Below, piece after piece: positions 62,893 through 64,000 of a stretch of 64,000 bases of DNA. A program made the translations under genes and the position numbers. The stretch is taken from assembly GCF_000313755.1 (NCBI RefSeq), contig NZ_AMZB01000093.1, forward strand, positions 1 through 64,000, written 5' to 3'. Position 1 is the first letter of the stretch. The number at the start of each line of letters is the position of its first letter. The notes below the pieces were generated by a model. That model searched no databases. It was given only the letters and a program-made list of their open reading frames with translations, and had not been told where the DNA came from. Origin of the DNA: Pseudomonas nitroreducens TX1. Lineage in GTDB: Bacteria > Pseudomonadota > Gammaproteobacteria > Pseudomonadales > Pseudomonadaceae.

Positions 62893-63609
62893 TTACTGAG
62901 CGGAGTAGCGAGCGCGAGGCGTTGCGCTGGGCGTCGGGCCTTCGCCGTCGAGCGGGCGGAAGCGGCCTTCCTGGGCGTCGTAGGCCTTGATGGCGCTGGT
63001 CTCGATGTCGTACACCCAGCCGTGGATGAACAGCTGGCCGGAAGCCAGGCGCGCGGCCACCGACGGATGGGTCTTCAGGTGGTCCAACTGGGCCACGACG
63101 TTCTCTTCGGTGAGTACGCCCAGGTGTTCCTGGGTGGCACAGCCGCAGGTCTGCGCGACCACGGTGCGGGCGACTTCGGCATGGCGCAGCCAGGCCTTGA
63201 CCGTCGGCATGCCTTCCAGGGTCTGCGGAGCCAGCACCGCCTTCATAGCGCCGCAATCGGAGTGGCCGCAGACGATGATGTGCTGCACGCCCAGGGCCAT
63301 CACCGCGAACTCGATGGCAGTGGACACGCCGCCGTTCATCTGGCCGTACGGCGGCACCACGTTGCCGACGTTGCGGGTGACGAACAGGTCGCCCGGCGAG
63401 CTCTGGGTGATCAGCTCGGGAACGATGCGCGAGTCGGCGCAGGTGATGAACATGGCGCGCGGGTTCTGCGCGTGGGCCAACTTCTTGAACAGCTCTTCCT
63501 GCTGCGGGAAGACTTCATGGCGGAACTGGCGGAAGCCCTCGACGATATGGCGCAGCGCCTCGTCAGCAGATTCGTGGGCGTGTTCCTCACCGTGCGTTTT
63601 GTCGTTCAT
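62893..63609 (-). CDS. beta-carbonic anhydrase
   Basis: A 238-residue beta-class enzyme interconverting CO2 and bicarbonate. Zinc ligands are C57 and D59 in TCADSRIVPE and H116 and C119 in CGHSDCGAMK. NVGNVVPPYG is also conserved. It probably corresponds to PAO1 psCA1 (PA0102, from memory). The ATG at 63609 gives the usual length. Its promoter lies in the 280-bp gap at 63610-63889, an AT-rich stretch where I could not fix the boxes. Confidence 0.92.
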   Translation of the reverse strand: MNDKTHGEEHAHESADEALRHIVEGFRQFRHEVFPQQEELFKKLAHAQNPRAMFITCADSRIVPELITQSSPGDLFVTRNVGNVVPPYGQMNGGVSTAIEFAVMALGVQHIIVCGHSDCGAMKAVLAPQTLEGMPTVKAWLRHAEVARTVVAQTCGCATQEHLGVLTEENVVAQLDHLKTHPSVAARLASGQLFIHGWVYDIETSAIKAYDAQEGRFRPLDGEGPTPSATPRARYSAQ

Positions 63610-63889
63610 GTATCAGCCTCGAAGAATGACGAAGAATTTTCCCACGTCAGCCGACGCTCTCCCTGGGGAGAAAAGGCACAGCCGTGAGGAAAAATCTGTC
63701 GTGACCGGTTAGTCACTTTGTGCTCAAACCCTAGACAACGAAGATTAAACCAAAATTAAAAAACCGCTCTGTAATGAGCTTTTGCACGATGTTTCGCCGA
63801 AATTTCAAGATGATATCGGCAAGCTATCATGGCGATGCGATATTGCAGTGATTGTACTGCTCTTGTCGAAACTTCCGACAGACAACAGC

Positions 63890-64000
63890 TCAGAACAGGC
63901 TCATCTGGCTGCGCGGCGGGGCAAACGCCGTGCAGTCCAAACTGAAGTTGCCGCGCCGGTTCAAGCCCAGGCGGCGCAGGGCAACCTCGAAGCGCTTGGC
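63890..64000 (-). CDS. C-terminal fragment of an unidentified protein with a clamp-binding-like tail
   Basis: The gene runs off the right edge; only the last 36 residues are visible (AKRFEVALRRLGLNRRG at the start, SQMSLF at the end). The final QMSLF matches the bacterial sliding-clamp-binding pattern (Q-x-x-L-F), found at the ends or tails of DNA polymerases, MutS-like and other repair proteins. The family is not identifiable from this fragment. No start or upstream context is available. Confidence 0.6.
   Translation of the reverse strand, partial: AKRFEVALRRLGLNRRGNFSLDCTAFAPPRSQMSLF

Overview
The window looks like chromosomal DNA of a high-GC Pseudomonas, probably from the P. aeruginosa / P. 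nitroreducens / P. citronellolis side of the genus. The support is a complete D-rhamnan (common polysaccharide antigen, A-band) operon rmd-gmd-wbpW-wzm-wzt-wbpX-wbpY-wbpZ, an aa3-type cytochrome c oxidase locus with its assembly genes, a three-gene pntAA-pntAB-pntB transhydrogenase, and many copies of the Pseudomonas REP motif (core GAGCAAGCTCGCTCCTAC) in the gaps between genes. I saw no rRNA, tRNA, CRISPR array, phage or insertion sequence. Comparisons with other genomes, including PAO1 locus numbers, are from memory.

Layout. 1-2.2 kb: two paralogous small lipoproteins diverge from a lipoprotein zinc aminopeptidase. 2.3-11.5 kb: an acyl-CoA catabolic regulon resembling the pim (pimeloyl-CoA) system, with a 3-hydroxyacyl-CoA dehydrogenase and acyl-CoA ligase on one side, an IclR regulator, then two acyl-CoA dehydrogenases and a FadB/PimF-like bifunctional enzyme. 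An identical 19-bp sequence lies in both control regions. 11.7-15.7 kb: small housekeeping genes (epoxide-hydrolase-like enzyme, ElaA acetyltransferase, LysR, DUF2218) and a ParE/RelE-type toxin-antitoxin pair. 15.9-19 kb: a guanidinopropionase-like ureohydrolase, LysR regulator, PhyH-type dioxygenase and GFA-family protein. 19.1-22.2 kb: a four-gene exported-protein operon with three tandem DUF2388 proteins and a DUF4105 protein.

22.3-45.6 kb is a cell-surface polysaccharide region. A minus-strand Gtr-like module (GtrB-type flippase-linked glucosyltransferase, SAM methyltransferase, GtrA-type flippase) is bracketed by two paralogous GT-C-like DUF6311 membrane proteins. It sits back to back with the plus-strand D-rhamnan locus: two tandem glycosyltransferases, a methyltransferase and two acyltransferases, followed by sugar-nucleotide synthesis (wbpW, gmd, rmd), ABC export (wzm, wzt) and rhamnosyltransferases (wbpX, wbpY, wbpZ). 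Two DUF1127 genes flank the whole region and share a promoter-proximal motif, ACTGTACCGT.

45.9-64 kb is energy metabolism on the minus strand. It holds an acetyl-CoA hydrolase/succinyl-CoA:acetate CoA-transferase, pntB-pntAB-pntAA, then the cox locus read from the far end: ctaC, ctaD, ctaG, ctaE, SURF1, a Sco-like membrane protein, ctaA, ctaB and sco. A small DUF2909 gene is divergent from SURF1. Finally a beta carbonic anhydrase precedes a SulP anion transporter, and the window ends inside an unidentified gene whose C-terminus carries a sliding-clamp-binding-like QMSLF.
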